From: Adhaeribacter radiodurans
Lineage (GTDB): Bacteria > Bacteroidota > Bacteroidia > Cytophagales > Hymenobacteraceae
DNA: 64,000 bases
Direction: 5' to 3'
NCBI RefSeq assembly: GCF_014075995.1
Contig: NZ_CP055153.1
Span: 3,162,001-3,226,000, forward strand
Positions 8,957-17,496 of the stretch are shown one piece after another. The position numbers and the translations under genes are program-made. How positions within the stretch are numbered: position 1 is the stretch's first letter; every line of letters starts with the position of its first letter. The notes beneath the pieces are model-generated. The model did no database searches. It saw nothing but the letters and a program-made list of their open reading frames with translations, and was not told the DNA's origin.

Positions 8957-9337
8957 TTAGTTATTTGGCGTACCATTGTCGATCCATTTTTTTATACTGG
9001 CAATTTCACAATCTGATATTTTGGTACCGCCGAAGGGCATTGGAGTAAAACCTGGGGCGTGGGTAATTGCCCCCATTAATTGGCCGCTATTAGCCCGTTT
9101 TTGTACTTCGGCGAACGAATCCAGAATAACCCCTCCGGATGGGCTTGCGGCTCCGTGACATCCCTTGCAACCCCGGTTTTCCAAAATGGCATTCATGGTG
9201 CCAGAAAAAGTAACTGCCGAAGTATCGCAGGTACCTGGGTTCGCGTATAAATCTTCTTCGTTATCGCTGGCACAACCAGTTATTAAGCCTAAATTCAGAA
9301 GGCATAGGAATGCCATTCGCCATTTAAAGTGGTGCAT
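8957..9337 (-). CDS. Cytochrome c lipoprotein
   Basis: This 126-residue protein has a lipoprotein signal with the lipobox cysteine at C22 (LITGC), then a single class I-like cytochrome c domain. The heme attachment site is CKGCH at 57-61, and M100 (FTPMPFGG) is the likely second axial ligand. It is anchored to a membrane facing the periplasm and probably transfers electrons. It is the first gene of the cytochrome/YceI/DUF5777 group, with 230 bp before YceI, so a separate promoter for YceI is possible. The extra cysteines C37 and C110 could form a disulfide. Confidence 0.9.
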   Translation of the reverse strand: MHHFKWRMAFLCLLNLGLITGCASDNEEDLYANPGTCDTSAVTFSGTMNAILENRGCKGCHGAASPSGGVILDSFAEVQKRANSGQLMGAITHAPGFTPMPFGGTKISDCEIASIKKWIDNGTPNN

Positions 9338-9380
9338 AAGTTTAAATTAAAGTGGTTATTATTTAGTTACTGATCAGGTC

Positions 9381-10769
9381 TTAACGAAAACTGTATCCAA
9401 CGTTAAAAAATATTCCCATACTGGTCAGGTTTACTTTGCCGGCCCCAATACCTGCCAAGGGAATTTTTACAAAAGGCTCTGCCCCTACTGAAATAACCGG
9501 CGATATTTGACGGTTGTAACCCGCCGATACATTTAGCACCTGGAAGAAGTGCCTGTTCTTATTATCCACTATCCAATGCTTACTATATGGATTGCCGTAA
9601 TTACTATAGTCGTAGCGGTAATCTTCGTGCAGCATAATATAACTCGATAAACCCGTTTGCACATATGCCACGTGGGTAGGTAAAGTCAAAAACGAATAAC
9701 GAACGTTCAACGGAATATCAATGACTTTACATACCGCATTTATATCATCCGGTAAATGTTGGCCGGCCGGCCAGTAATTTGGCCCCGGATGATAATCTTC
9801 GGGTTTAGCGCCGTAAACTTTGCGCGCCCGCACCATACCAGTTAAAATTGCCCACCGGTTACTTACTTTATAACTTAAAAGTACTCCAATATTTGTACTG
9901 GCTTTTTCGGGCTTTACAAAACCAACCGTACTAAAATCTGGCCCCAGCGCCAACGTTAATCCTAATCTGCCCAAAAACCGGGTGCGCGTTTTTTTTAGGG
10001 CAGAATCTGCTAAAGTCTGAAGCTGAGCAGAATCCAGCAAAGGTTTATGGTCCAATGCAATATTTGTTTTCTGGTCTATCTTCTCTGTTGAATCAGCCGC
10101 GGCATTTTGATTATTATTCAACAATTTGGCAGTTAAGGTAGTATCTACTTTTATTTCATTATTTACTGCACTTGTAACAGTGCTTTCTGTTATTAAAGAA
10201 TTGTTTGTATCCTTAATTCCTGCCTCTTTTTGAATTGAAGTACTCAGCATCTCACCACCTTTTTTTGCCTGGTTTGCTGCCACTCTTAAACGCCTGGAAC
10301 AAATACCAACTTTTTGCTCCGTTACTGCCCTATTTACGTGGCTTGGCAGTTGAGCTATATCGTTTGTTTTATCTTTAAAATTTGGTAAACTGTTAGAAAC
10401 ATCCTTTTTATCCGTAGAACTTACAACTTCCGGTTTTTCTATATTCTTACCTTGCTTTTCTTCTTTTTCTGAATTATTTCTTAAAGGCAATCCAGGTTTT
10501 TCGGCCTGAATAGTAATTTGTTCTGTTTTACTTATTTCCTTTTCCGGTTGCGTATAACGATATACTAACCAGCCGGCCATTAATAATAAAAGCACCAGCA
10601 ATGATCGCTTGGTCCAGTTGGCAAAAGTTGATTTAGGCGTATCCGCTGCATCCAACTTCTTTTCCATATCGCGCCAGGCTTCGGGGTCGAAATCCGGTTG
10701 AAACGAATCCGCTGCCTGCCGGAACATATTATCCAGTTCTTCTTCTTCAGGCATACTTCTTAAATTCAT
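9381..10769 (-). CDS. Anti-sigma-like membrane protein with C-terminal outer-membrane-type beta-barrel
   Basis: This 462-residue protein has three parts. Residues 1-50 form an acidic cytoplasmic domain (EEEELDNMFRQAADSF, DPEAWRDMEKKL) like those of Bacteroidota anti-sigma factors. Residues 56-72 are one transmembrane helix (RSLLVLLLLMAGWLVY). After a low-complexity K/N/T-rich linker of roughly 190 residues comes a beta-barrel-like domain (about 265-462) ending in NVGYSFR. The start overlaps the upstream ECF sigma gene by 23 bp; a start at 10754 (MPEEEE) would shorten this to 8 bp. Translational coupling supports a sigma/anti-sigma pair. It probably sequesters the sigma factor at the inner membrane. 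Confidence 0.85.
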   Translation of the reverse strand: MNLRSMPEEEELDNMFRQAADSFQPDFDPEAWRDMEKKLDAADTPKSTFANWTKRSLLVLLLLMAGWLVYRYTQPEKEISKTEQITIQAEKPGLPLRNNSEKEEKQGKNIEKPEVVSSTDKKDVSNSLPNFKDKTNDIAQLPSHVNRAVTEQKVGICSRRLRVAANQAKKGGEMLSTSIQKEAGIKDTNNSLITESTVTSAVNNEIKVDTTLTAKLLNNNQNAAADSTEKIDQKTNIALDHKPLLDSAQLQTLADSALKKTRTRFLGRLGLTLALGPDFSTVGFVKPEKASTNIGVLLSYKVSNRWAILTGMVRARKVYGAKPEDYHPGPNYWPAGQHLPDDINAVCKVIDIPLNVRYSFLTLPTHVAYVQTGLSSYIMLHEDYRYDYSNYGNPYSKHWIVDNKNRHFFQVLNVSAGYNRQISPVISVGAEPFVKIPLAGIGAGKVNLTSMGIFFNVGYSFR

Positions 10770-11313
10770 CCGGTTGACTTTTTTTTAACATGGCCTGCAA
10801 ATTAGCGCGGGCCTTCGATAAGTTTGATTTAGAAGTACCTACCGAAATATTCAGCAATTCTGAAATTTCTTCGTGGGTATAGCCATCGATCGCGTACAAA
10901 TTAAAAACGGTACGGTAACCCGGCGACAAACGCTGAATGAGCTGCATCAAATCGGCATGGCTTAACTGATGCGTAATATTTTCGGCGGTTGTTTCCTTTT
11001 CGGCTTCTTCCAGATCACGGTGGTGGTAATGTTTGTAATTATGGCGATAGTTATCCAGGGCAGTATTGATCATTACCCGGCGTAGCCAACCTTTAAACGA
11101 TTTCTCTGTGTCGTATTTTTCAATTTTAGTAAACACTTTCATAAACCCATCATTGAGCACTTCCCGGGCTTCTTCGTTACTTTTAGAATAACGCACGCAA
11201 ATGCTCATGGCATAGCCAAAGAAGTATTGATACAACTTTCGCTGCGCTTCCCTATCCGACTGTAAGCAGCCCTGAATCAGGAGCCGTATATCTTCAAAAC
11301 TTTTTTCAGCCAC
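10747..11313 (-). CDS. RNA polymerase ECF sigma factor (sigma-70 family)
   Basis: This 188-residue protein has sigma region 2 at about 25-90 (LYQYFFGYAMSICVRYSKSN, then FKGWLRRVMINTALDNYR) and region 4 at about 125-180 (LSPGYRTVFNLYAIDGYTHE, EISELLNISVGTSKSNLSKA). It starts with GTG at 11313. It would direct polymerase to a small regulon when released by the membrane protein encoded next. The target promoters cannot be read from this window; the pair may regulate itself. The upstream 830-bp region is non-coding. Confidence 0.95.
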   Translation of the reverse strand: MAEKSFEDIRLLIQGCLQSDREAQRKLYQYFFGYAMSICVRYSKSNEEAREVLNDGFMKVFTKIEKYDTEKSFKGWLRRVMINTALDNYRHNYKHYHHRDLEEAEKETTAENITHQLSHADLMQLIQRLSPGYRTVFNLYAIDGYTHEEISELLNISVGTSKSNLSKARANLQAMLKKSQPDEFKKYA

Positions 11314-12144
11314 GTACTTCTGTTTTGCACCCCCAGCACGGAAGGTTTTATGGGATGGTTGCTTTGAATTTAGATTTATTTAAAAATTTCTTTAAAATAA
11401 GAATTCTTCTGCATTTAACCTCAGGCATAACCACTTTATAGGCGTAGCAATTATTTTTTTAGAACCAGGCTTATTAATAGAATTAAAGTAAATCTTATTA
11501 GCTGACCGAATAGATAGATACTTAAGCTTTACTTTCACTAAACACAATAGCTAATTTCCCGATAACTGCTTGATTCCATAAATAAGGGTTCTTGCTTATT
11601 CGTAATTCTAACCTTTTTAGAATTTACTAAATTTATAATCAGCCACTATTTTTATATCATAGCAACAGTAAGAACTTTCTTCAGAAAGATCATATAAATC
11701 TACTTTAATAATTTTCCACAAGCTCGTCCAAACAAGTTGCCTCCAAACTTTATTGGCAAAGCCCAATCTTCTTTATGTACCATTATTAATGTGGATAACT
11801 CGTTGATAACTAAGAGTATTCCACATTTTGCTTTAAACCAGTTGTTATTGGCACCTAAATTGAGGCTTTATACCTAAAGTTATGCAAGCAGAATATAATT
11901 TAGTTAAACAATCATTTTTGCTAAAATTTTTCGTTTCTTTAAAAATTTAATAATTAGGCCATCTTTAAAAGTCAGGTAATTGAATAATTTACAAATACAG
12001 AAAAATCAAAATTAGGCAGTTTGTGGTATCCTAGATTTTAAGGCATAATCAGGTGAAGCTAAATTACTTTCTAAATTCCTTTAAACAATCCACCGCCTCA
12101 GCTCGTTTTATATATATCTTTCTCATAATCCTTACCCGAAAACT
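11314..12144. other. Long AT-rich non-coding region
   Basis: This 830-bp stretch between the sigma gene and glutamate dehydrogenase has no coding frame that I can support on either strand. It holds the divergent promoters and a cluster of DnaA-box-like sites, given separately. Runs such as those at 11925-11960 are very AT-rich. Confidence 0.6.
11712..11825. promoter_or_regulatory. Cluster of DnaA-box-like sites (candidate DnaA binding region)
   Basis: Four 9-mers related to the consensus ttatccaca lie within 114 bp. They are ttttccaca (11712-11720, one mismatch), tgtggataa (11790-11798, exact, reverse), cgttgataa (11801-11809, two mismatches, reverse) and tattccaca (11817-11825, two mismatches). 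The setting is AT-rich and non-coding, and dnaA lies about 9 kb away. It could be part of oriC or a DnaA-regulated site. Confidence 0.4.
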
Positions 12145-13569
12145 ATGATTTATCAGGAATCCCAGGGAAAACAATTCTTAAACAGTGTCCATCATTATTT
12201 CGACGAAGCCGCTAAACATTCTACTTTACCGCCCGGCATTTTAGAACAAATTAAAATATGCAACAGCGTATATAAAGTAAATTTTCCGGTAGAAGTAAAC
12301 GGCAAAGTAGAAGTAATTGAAGGTATCCGGGCCCAGCATAGCCACCACAAACTGCCTACCAAGGGTGGTATCCGCTACAGTATTCACGTGGATGAGGACG
12401 AAGTTATTGCTTTGGCTACGCTTATGACCTTTAAATGCGCCTTGGTTGATGTACCCTTTGGCGGAGCAAAAGGTGGGGTTAAAATAAATCCGCGTACCAC
12501 CCCGGTAGAAGTACTCGAAAAAGTTACCCGCCGCTATGCCAGCGAACTAATCAAGAAAAACTTAATTGGACCAGGAATGGACGTACCTGCCCCGGATTAC
12601 GGTACCAGTAGTCGGGAAATGGCCTGGATTGCCGATACCTATCATACTTTTAAATACGGCGAAACAAGTGCTTTAGGCTGTGTTACCGGTAAACCAGTAG
12701 GCCAGGGCGGTATTCGGGGCCGGACCGAAGCAACAGGCTTAGGTATTTATTTTGGCTTACGCGAAGCCTTGCAAGACGTAGAAATTTTAAACCAACTAAA
12801 GATTACGCCGGGCCTGGCAGGTAAACGCTTAATTTTGCAGGGATTAGGTAATGTGGGCTACCACGCAGCTCATTTCTGCCAGCAAGATGGTGTCATTATA
12901 ACAGGTATAGCCGAGCGGGAAGGCGGCATTTACAACCCAGATGGTTTAGATATTGAAGCAGTATTTAAGCACCGCAAAGAATCTGGTTCTATTTTAAACT
13001 ACCCCGGTGCTACCAACGTGGAGAATTCTATCGATTTGCTTGAGTACGAATGCGAAATTCTGCTACCGGCCGCTTTAGAAAATCAAATTGATGAAAGTAA
13101 TGCGGCACGTATCAAAACAAAAATAATAGCTGAGGGCGCAAATGGTCCTGTTACCCAACCAGCCGAACAAATTTTACTAAGCCGTAATATCTTTATTTTA
13201 CCCGACTTGTATTTAAATGCGGGTGGTGTTACAGTTTCTTATTTTGAGTGGTTGAAAAACTTATCGAATGTACGTTTTGGCCGCATGGGAAAACGTGCCG
13301 AAGAAGCCAGTCTGCGCCGGATTATTGATACAATTGAAACTACCACAGGTAAAAGCATTTCTGCCAAAGAACGGCAGTTAATTATTCGGGGAGCCGATGA
13401 AATTACCTTGGTTCATTCAGGTTTAGAAGATACCATGATTCACGCCTACCATGAAATGCGCGACGTTATGCGGGAGCATCCTACCATATCGGACTTGCGC
13501 ACCGCTGCTTTTTACAGTGCTACCGAGAAAATTGCGGTAAGTTACTTATCGTTAGGTATATTCCCGTAA
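12145..13569 (+). CDS. Glu/Leu/Phe/Val dehydrogenase (glutamate dehydrogenase type)
   Basis: The 474-residue enzyme reversibly deaminates an amino acid, most likely glutamate, to the 2-oxo acid with NAD(P). The substrate domain carries KGGIRY and the catalytic GGAKGGVKINP (Lys109). The motif GPGMDVPAPDYGTSSREM holds the catalytic aspartate. The Rossmann domain follows (LQGLGNVGYHAAHF). Within the family, hexameric glutamate dehydrogenase fits best by length and by the K73 glutamate-binding lysine (LPTKGGIRY), but leucine dehydrogenase cannot be fully excluded. The gene is single, with a strong terminator after it. Confidence 0.93.
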   Translation: MIYQESQGKQFLNSVHHYFDEAAKHSTLPPGILEQIKICNSVYKVNFPVEVNGKVEVIEGIRAQHSHHKLPTKGGIRYSIHVDEDEVIALATLMTFKCALVDVPFGGAKGGVKINPRTTPVEVLEKVTRRYASELIKKNLIGPGMDVPAPDYGTSSREMAWIADTYHTFKYGETSALGCVTGKPVGQGGIRGRTEATGLGIYFGLREALQDVEILNQLKITPGLAGKRLILQGLGNVGYHAAHFCQQDGVIITGIAEREGGIYNPDGLDIEAVFKHRKESGSILNYPGATNVENSIDLLEYECEILLPAALENQIDESNAARIKTKIIAEGANGPVTQPAEQILLSRNIFILPDLYLNAGGVTVSYFEWLKNLSNVRFGRMGKRAEEASLRRIIDTIETTTGKSISAKERQLIIRGADEITLVHSGLEDTMIHAYHEMRDVMREHPTISDLRTAAFYSATEKIAVSYLSLGIFP

Positions 13570-13602
13570 GGAACATTTAGAAAAAAATATTCTGAACAGA
13601 TT

Positions 13603-13640
13603 AAACCCGCCAGCAAAAAACTGGCGGGTTTTACTTTTTA
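13603..13640. terminator. Bidirectional intrinsic terminator
   Basis: A perfect 11-bp stem aaacccgccag / ctggcgggttt with a 7-base loop lies between the convergent dehydrogenase and the 79-residue hypothetical gene, with T-runs on both strands. Confidence 0.92.
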
Positions 13641-13877
13641 AATAGGTTGCTGCAGTTTTTTTACTTTTTCCTGCTGAATGGTAAAATACTCTTCCCAATC
13701 AGAAATAGTAGTGTCGTCGAAAGTAATGTCGCGGTTAATGAGTTCTTGTTTAAATTCGTCGAAGCTTAGGTCGTACCAATTTTCCAGCTTGTGGGAAGGG
13801 TGGGTCAGGCCGAAATCGTTGGCCAGATAAGTAAAAAACTGATTGTTGATTTCGTTCAGTAATACTCCATTATCCAT
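13638..13877 (-). CDS. Small acidic hypothetical protein, 79 aa
   Basis: I do not recognise a named family. The product is acidic and helical with many aromatic residues (NQFFTYLANDFGLTHPSHKL, WYDLSFDEFKQEL, SDWEEYFTIQQEK), no signal peptide and no membrane segment, so it is a cytoplasmic soluble protein. It is convergent with glutamate dehydrogenase and shares its bidirectional terminator, which supports real expression. Codon use resembles the neighbouring genes. Confidence 0.65.
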   Translation of the reverse strand: MDNGVLLNEINNQFFTYLANDFGLTHPSHKLENWYDLSFDEFKQELINRDITFDDTTISDWEEYFTIQQEKVKKLQQPI

Positions 13878-14132
13878 AATTACCGACTATTTAGAGGTGA
13901 AATTAATTAATTCGAAGGCTCTATAGGGATATATAATTGCTTGAAAAAATATAATCAGATAAGGTAAGTACTAATATATCAGAAATATTACAAAGTAGGA
14001 AGCATTTCGGTTTAAAAAACACCTGAAAAATCCTGATTCCCAAGCTGCTAAAAACCTAATGGATTTGTAACCACTATTAACCTGTTTTCCGTTTGCTCCC
14101 TATTACTAAATAAATCTTTAAAGCCAGTAAAC

Positions 14133-14272
14133 ATGACAGTTGCTTTAGATCAAATCCATACTTTGATGCGGAAAATAATTACTATAATGTAATTCTTGAA
14201 ACACCAAAAGGTAACCGTAACAAACTGTTTGACAATAAAAAATTAGGGGTATTTAAACAAAGAACATGGTAG
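14133..14272 (+). pseudogene. N-terminal remnant of a family I inorganic pyrophosphatase-like gene
   Basis: Within a 510-bp gap, one plus frame reads PYFDAENNYYNVILETPKGN, followed by RNKLFDNKKLGVFKQRTW and a stop at 14270. The core NVILETPKGxRNK matches the conserved N-terminal motif of family I pyrophosphatases (usually IETPKGSRNK). An ATG at 14133 (MTVALDQI) leads in but is in another frame, so there is a frameshift near 14155. The fragment stops after about 50 codons and nothing downstream resembles the rest of the enzyme. I read it as a decayed, truncated gene copy. The rest of the gap (13878-14132, 14273-14387) shows nothing recognisable. Confidence 0.55.
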
Positions 14273-14387
14273 CGGTAGAAGAAATTTACTAATTCTTATT
14301 CGGGGTAGTTAGTTTTAGGATATTACTTTACCCGAAAGTTCAGTTAGAAAATTTGAATCTTGCATCTTTTAAAGTTTCGGAAGTAAA

Positions 14388-15353
14388 CTAACTCCCCAAA
14401 GCCATATATAAAATCCGGCTACTTACCAGAATTACTAATATCCCGACTAATATCATCAAGCCTTTCACTGGTAGGTTCTTCGACAGATTAGCAGCAATAG
14501 GTGCGGCAATAACGCCACCTAAGATTAAACCAGCAATAATTTGCCAATGATGAATACCGATCATAGTGAAAAAAGTAATTGAACTAGCTAAGGCAATAAA
14601 AAATTCTGCCAGATTAACGGAGCCAATTGTAAAACGAGGAGAATGTCCGCCGGCAATTAAAGTAGAAGAAACAATAGGACCCCAACCGCCCCCTCCAACT
14701 GAGTCCATAAAACCGCCAAAAACTGCCAAAGGTGCAATTAACTTTTCTTTTAATTTAGACCGATTGGGTCGAAAAGCTTTTATTATAATTAAAGCTCCTA
14801 ATACCAAAGTATAACTGGCCACTAAGGGTTTTATAATGTAGTTATAGCTTTCTAACTCTGAAAGTATATAGGCGCCTAACCCCGCCCCAATTACCCCTGG
14901 AATCAAAAGGGAAGCAAATAATTTACGGTTCACATTTTTTAATTTTAAATGCATTAAACCAGAAGCACCACTGGTAAAAACTTCGGAAGCATGCACGCTG
15001 GCACTTGCCGCCGCCGGAGAAATACCCAAGGTAAGAAGAAAAGTAGTGGAAGTTAACCCATAAGCCATACCTAAAGCCCCATCTACCATTTGCGCAATAA
15101 AGCCACCCAACATATAAAGAAAAAACTCCGAAGTAGTATTTTGTGCTAACCAATCATAAACCGTAGCAGAATCTTGTACGGGAACCTGGCCCATAAAAAT
15201 TAAAATAGTGGCTAGTACAATGCCTACCACACCAAAGTGAAATAAAATATTTCTTGGTTTTCCAGTCTTAGCCGGAGTTTCTAAATCAACCGGTACAATA
15301 ACGGTTGTATTTACTTCAGGTTCGCTTTGGTTTGTATTATTAGATGGTAGCAT
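14388..15353 (-). CDS. Sulfite exporter TauE/SafE family membrane protein
   Basis: This 321-residue integral membrane protein has about eight to nine hydrophobic helices in the two-fold TauE/SafE arrangement. The first half has FIAQMVDGALGMAYGLTSTT and the second a matching FMDSVGGGGWGPIVSSTLI. These repeats carry the family's conserved glycine and aspartate positions. Members export sulfite, sulfoacetate or other small anions across the inner membrane. The N-terminus has an extra soluble segment of about 30 residues before the first helix. It stands alone, so the substrate is open. Confidence 0.92.
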   Translation of the reverse strand: MLPSNNTNQSEPEVNTTVIVPVDLETPAKTGKPRNILFHFGVVGIVLATILIFMGQVPVQDSATVYDWLAQNTTSEFFLYMLGGFIAQMVDGALGMAYGLTSTTFLLTLGISPAAASASVHASEVFTSGASGLMHLKLKNVNRKLFASLLIPGVIGAGLGAYILSELESYNYIIKPLVASYTLVLGALIIIKAFRPNRSKLKEKLIAPLAVFGGFMDSVGGGGWGPIVSSTLIAGGHSPRFTIGSVNLAEFFIALASSITFFTMIGIHHWQIIAGLILGGVIAAPIAANLSKNLPVKGLMILVGILVILVSSRILYMALGS

Positions 15354-15814
15354 AGATTTTATTTACTAAATACTATATCAATTCTTTACTGGTGATAGAA
15401 GGAGAGAATGAAATTTGTAAATACACAATCCGACCTCATCTTTCATCATTTAACCTTACACCTACCATCCATTTATCTTATTCAATAAAAAAAATCAGGT
15501 TAATAGCGTTTAATTGGGGATAAAATAGTATAGTAATTTAATTATCAGAAAGTTATGTAATTTTTTTTTAAATTCTATGGTTAAAACTCCTAAGTTCCTG
15601 GGTAAAAATAAATATTCGGTTTAACATCTTTATTGGAAAACAACCACCCATACTCCTCTTAAACTTAGGAGGGGAACTATTACCCAACCTATCAGGTGTT
15701 ATTTAGTCTTATTGTTTAGGTTTTAAATGCTTCTATTAAACTTTATAAAAATTTATAAAAAGCAATTACAAGTAAGCCCTTCCTTTTTTCTGTTTATGCT
15801 TTCTAAATAAATAG
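15354..15814. other. Non-coding gap
   Basis: No gene is visible. The region contains a short palindrome around 15654-15676 (tcctcttaaacttaggagg) and long A/T runs. It contains the upstream region of the TauE gene. Confidence 0.4.
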
Positions 15815-15858
15815 CAATAAAGTAGCGGCGAGTCATAAACTGAACCGCTACTTTTATT
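15815..15858 (-). terminator. Probable intrinsic terminator of the peroxiredoxin gene
   Basis: A 10-bp stem aaagtagcgg / ccgctacttt (15819-15828 with 15845-15854) lies 22 bp past the peroxiredoxin stop. The T-run is weak. Confidence 0.6.
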
Positions 15859-15875
15859 TACATTAATAGGAAAAA

Positions 15876-16511
15876 TTATAAATTTGGTTGGGGGGTAGTA
15901 CGCAAATAAGGTTTAATTACTTTGTGGCCCTTCGGAAATTTAGCCGGGATATCCTCGGTTGCAATAGCTGGCACAACAATGCAATCCTGACCATTTTCCC
16001 AATTGGCGGGTGTAGCTACGCTGTAGTTGGAAGTAAGCTGTAACGAATCAATTACCCGTAAAATTTCGGCGAAGTTTCTTCCGGTGGAGGCCGGATAAGT
16101 TAAGGTTAATTTTATTTTTTTATCCGGACCAATCACAAAAACCGAACGCACTGTAGCCGTATCGCTGGCATTTGGGTGAATCATGTCGTACAAATTGGCA
16201 ACTTCTTTATTAGGGTCTCCAATTAAAGGAAAATTAACGGTGGTATCTTGCGTTTCATTAATATCCTTAATCCAGCCCGCATGCGAATCGATGGGATCTA
16301 CACTAATAGCAATAACTTTAGTATTACGTTTATCAAATTCATCTTTAAGTCGAGCTACGGCACCCAATTCGGTAGTGCAAACGGGAGTATAATCACGAGG
16401 ATGCGAAAATAAAACTGCCCAACCATTACCCATCCATTCGTGGAAGTGAATAACACCTTCGGAGGTTTCTGCTGTAAAATCGGGGGCAATATCCCCCAGT
16501 CGTAACGCCAT
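15876..16511 (-). CDS. 1-Cys peroxiredoxin (Prx6 type)
   Basis: This 211-residue peroxiredoxin reduces hydrogen peroxide and organic peroxides. The peroxidatic cysteine is C45 in HPRDYTPVCTTELG. The long C-terminal arm (from about 165) with PAIATEDIPAKFPKGHKVIK is characteristic of the Prx6/1-Cys group. A second cysteine appears in GQDCIVVP but not at a classical 2-Cys resolving position. There is no signal peptide, so it is cytoplasmic. It is a single gene between the TauE gene and an unknown gene. Confidence 0.95.
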   Translation of the reverse strand: MALRLGDIAPDFTAETSEGVIHFHEWMGNGWAVLFSHPRDYTPVCTTELGAVARLKDEFDKRNTKVIAISVDPIDSHAGWIKDINETQDTTVNFPLIGDPNKEVANLYDMIHPNASDTATVRSVFVIGPDKKIKLTLTYPASTGRNFAEILRVIDSLQLTSNYSVATPANWENGQDCIVVPAIATEDIPAKFPKGHKVIKPYLRTTPQPNL

Positions 16512-16696
16512 AGTATTTTATTTAATTTAAGTTAAACATGTTTTTAAGAGAAAGTTATTAAATAATCTAAAAGCCTTCTGATTATAACAAGCACTAAAAA
16601 ACAATTCGGTAGCCTAGGCTTTCTGTGCCTGAAAAATTATTAATTTGTTTTAATTATTTAATGACCAACAATATGCAGCCTGGTTTAGAATCGGAT

Positions 16697-17284
16697 TTAT
16701 CCCGCCTGCCGCTTCGAAAAATATAATTGTTGTTTTTGTAGCAGCTGCGTTTCGAGGTAATTAATTGGTTTTATATTTTCAAAGACAATACTTAATTCTT
16801 GCTCCAGCTCGGGCAATCGGTTTACGGCTACCCGCACCTTTATTAATTGATTGAATGTATCTACCTGCGCGTGGTGGTGCAAAAAATAACTTTTCCGCAT
16901 AAGCGTATCAGAAAATAAAGTAAAGGCATCTGAATTAGTCGAAAATCGGAACGAAAGACTCTCGCCAAAGGAACTTTGCCAGGTGAATGGTTCCTGACCA
17001 GTAGAGCTAACTGCTGTTGTTTTGTTACCGGTTTTAGCGTGCAACCACTTTATAAGTGCTACTGAGTTTCGCACCTGGGCCTGAAAAGATTTAATTAGTT
17101 TATGAAGTTCTTGTAACTGGCTTTTATCCAGGACCGTGATTTTAGGTTTAGCTAACGTTAACGGTAGAGCAAGTGCAGATTCAGGAGCAACTAATAGGTT
17201 ACTTTCGTTTTCAATGGAAGACTTAAAAAAAGAATTGTTTGGGATAGAAGATGTGTTATAATACACAGAAGAAATTGCTTTCAT
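16697..17284 (-). CDS. Hypothetical protein, 195 aa
   Basis: No family is recognised. The N-terminal 50 residues are Ser/Asn-rich and look unstructured. The rest is helical, with a tryptophan-containing helix (LIKWLHAK) and a likely coiled-coil or helical C-terminus (LPELEQELSIVFENIKPINY). There is no signal peptide or transmembrane helix. It lies between the peroxiredoxin gene and the large TonB receptor gene, each about 200 bp away, so it is probably a single unit. Confidence 0.65.
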   Translation of the reverse strand: MKAISSVYYNTSSIPNNSFFKSSIENESNLLVAPESALALPLTLAKPKITVLDKSQLQELHKLIKSFQAQVRNSVALIKWLHAKTGNKTTAVSSTGQEPFTWQSSFGESLSFRFSTNSDAFTLFSDTLMRKSYFLHHHAQVDTFNQLIKVRVAVNRLPELEQELSIVFENIKPINYLETQLLQKQQLYFSKRQAG

Positions 17285-17496
17285 GCGGAAAATTTTTAAA
17301 GTAGAACAATGATTCTTAACTAATATCGCCAGTACCGTAATTCTACTTCGGTATGGCCGCTAGCTACAACAACCCCGCATACAACAAAGGAAATTAATTT
17401 TTAGAAACTTATCCATTTTGTTCATTTTTCTATACTGGTTATTATAACCAGTGAGCGTTCATTTTGTTATACAAAATTATTTGTTGGTAAATATAC

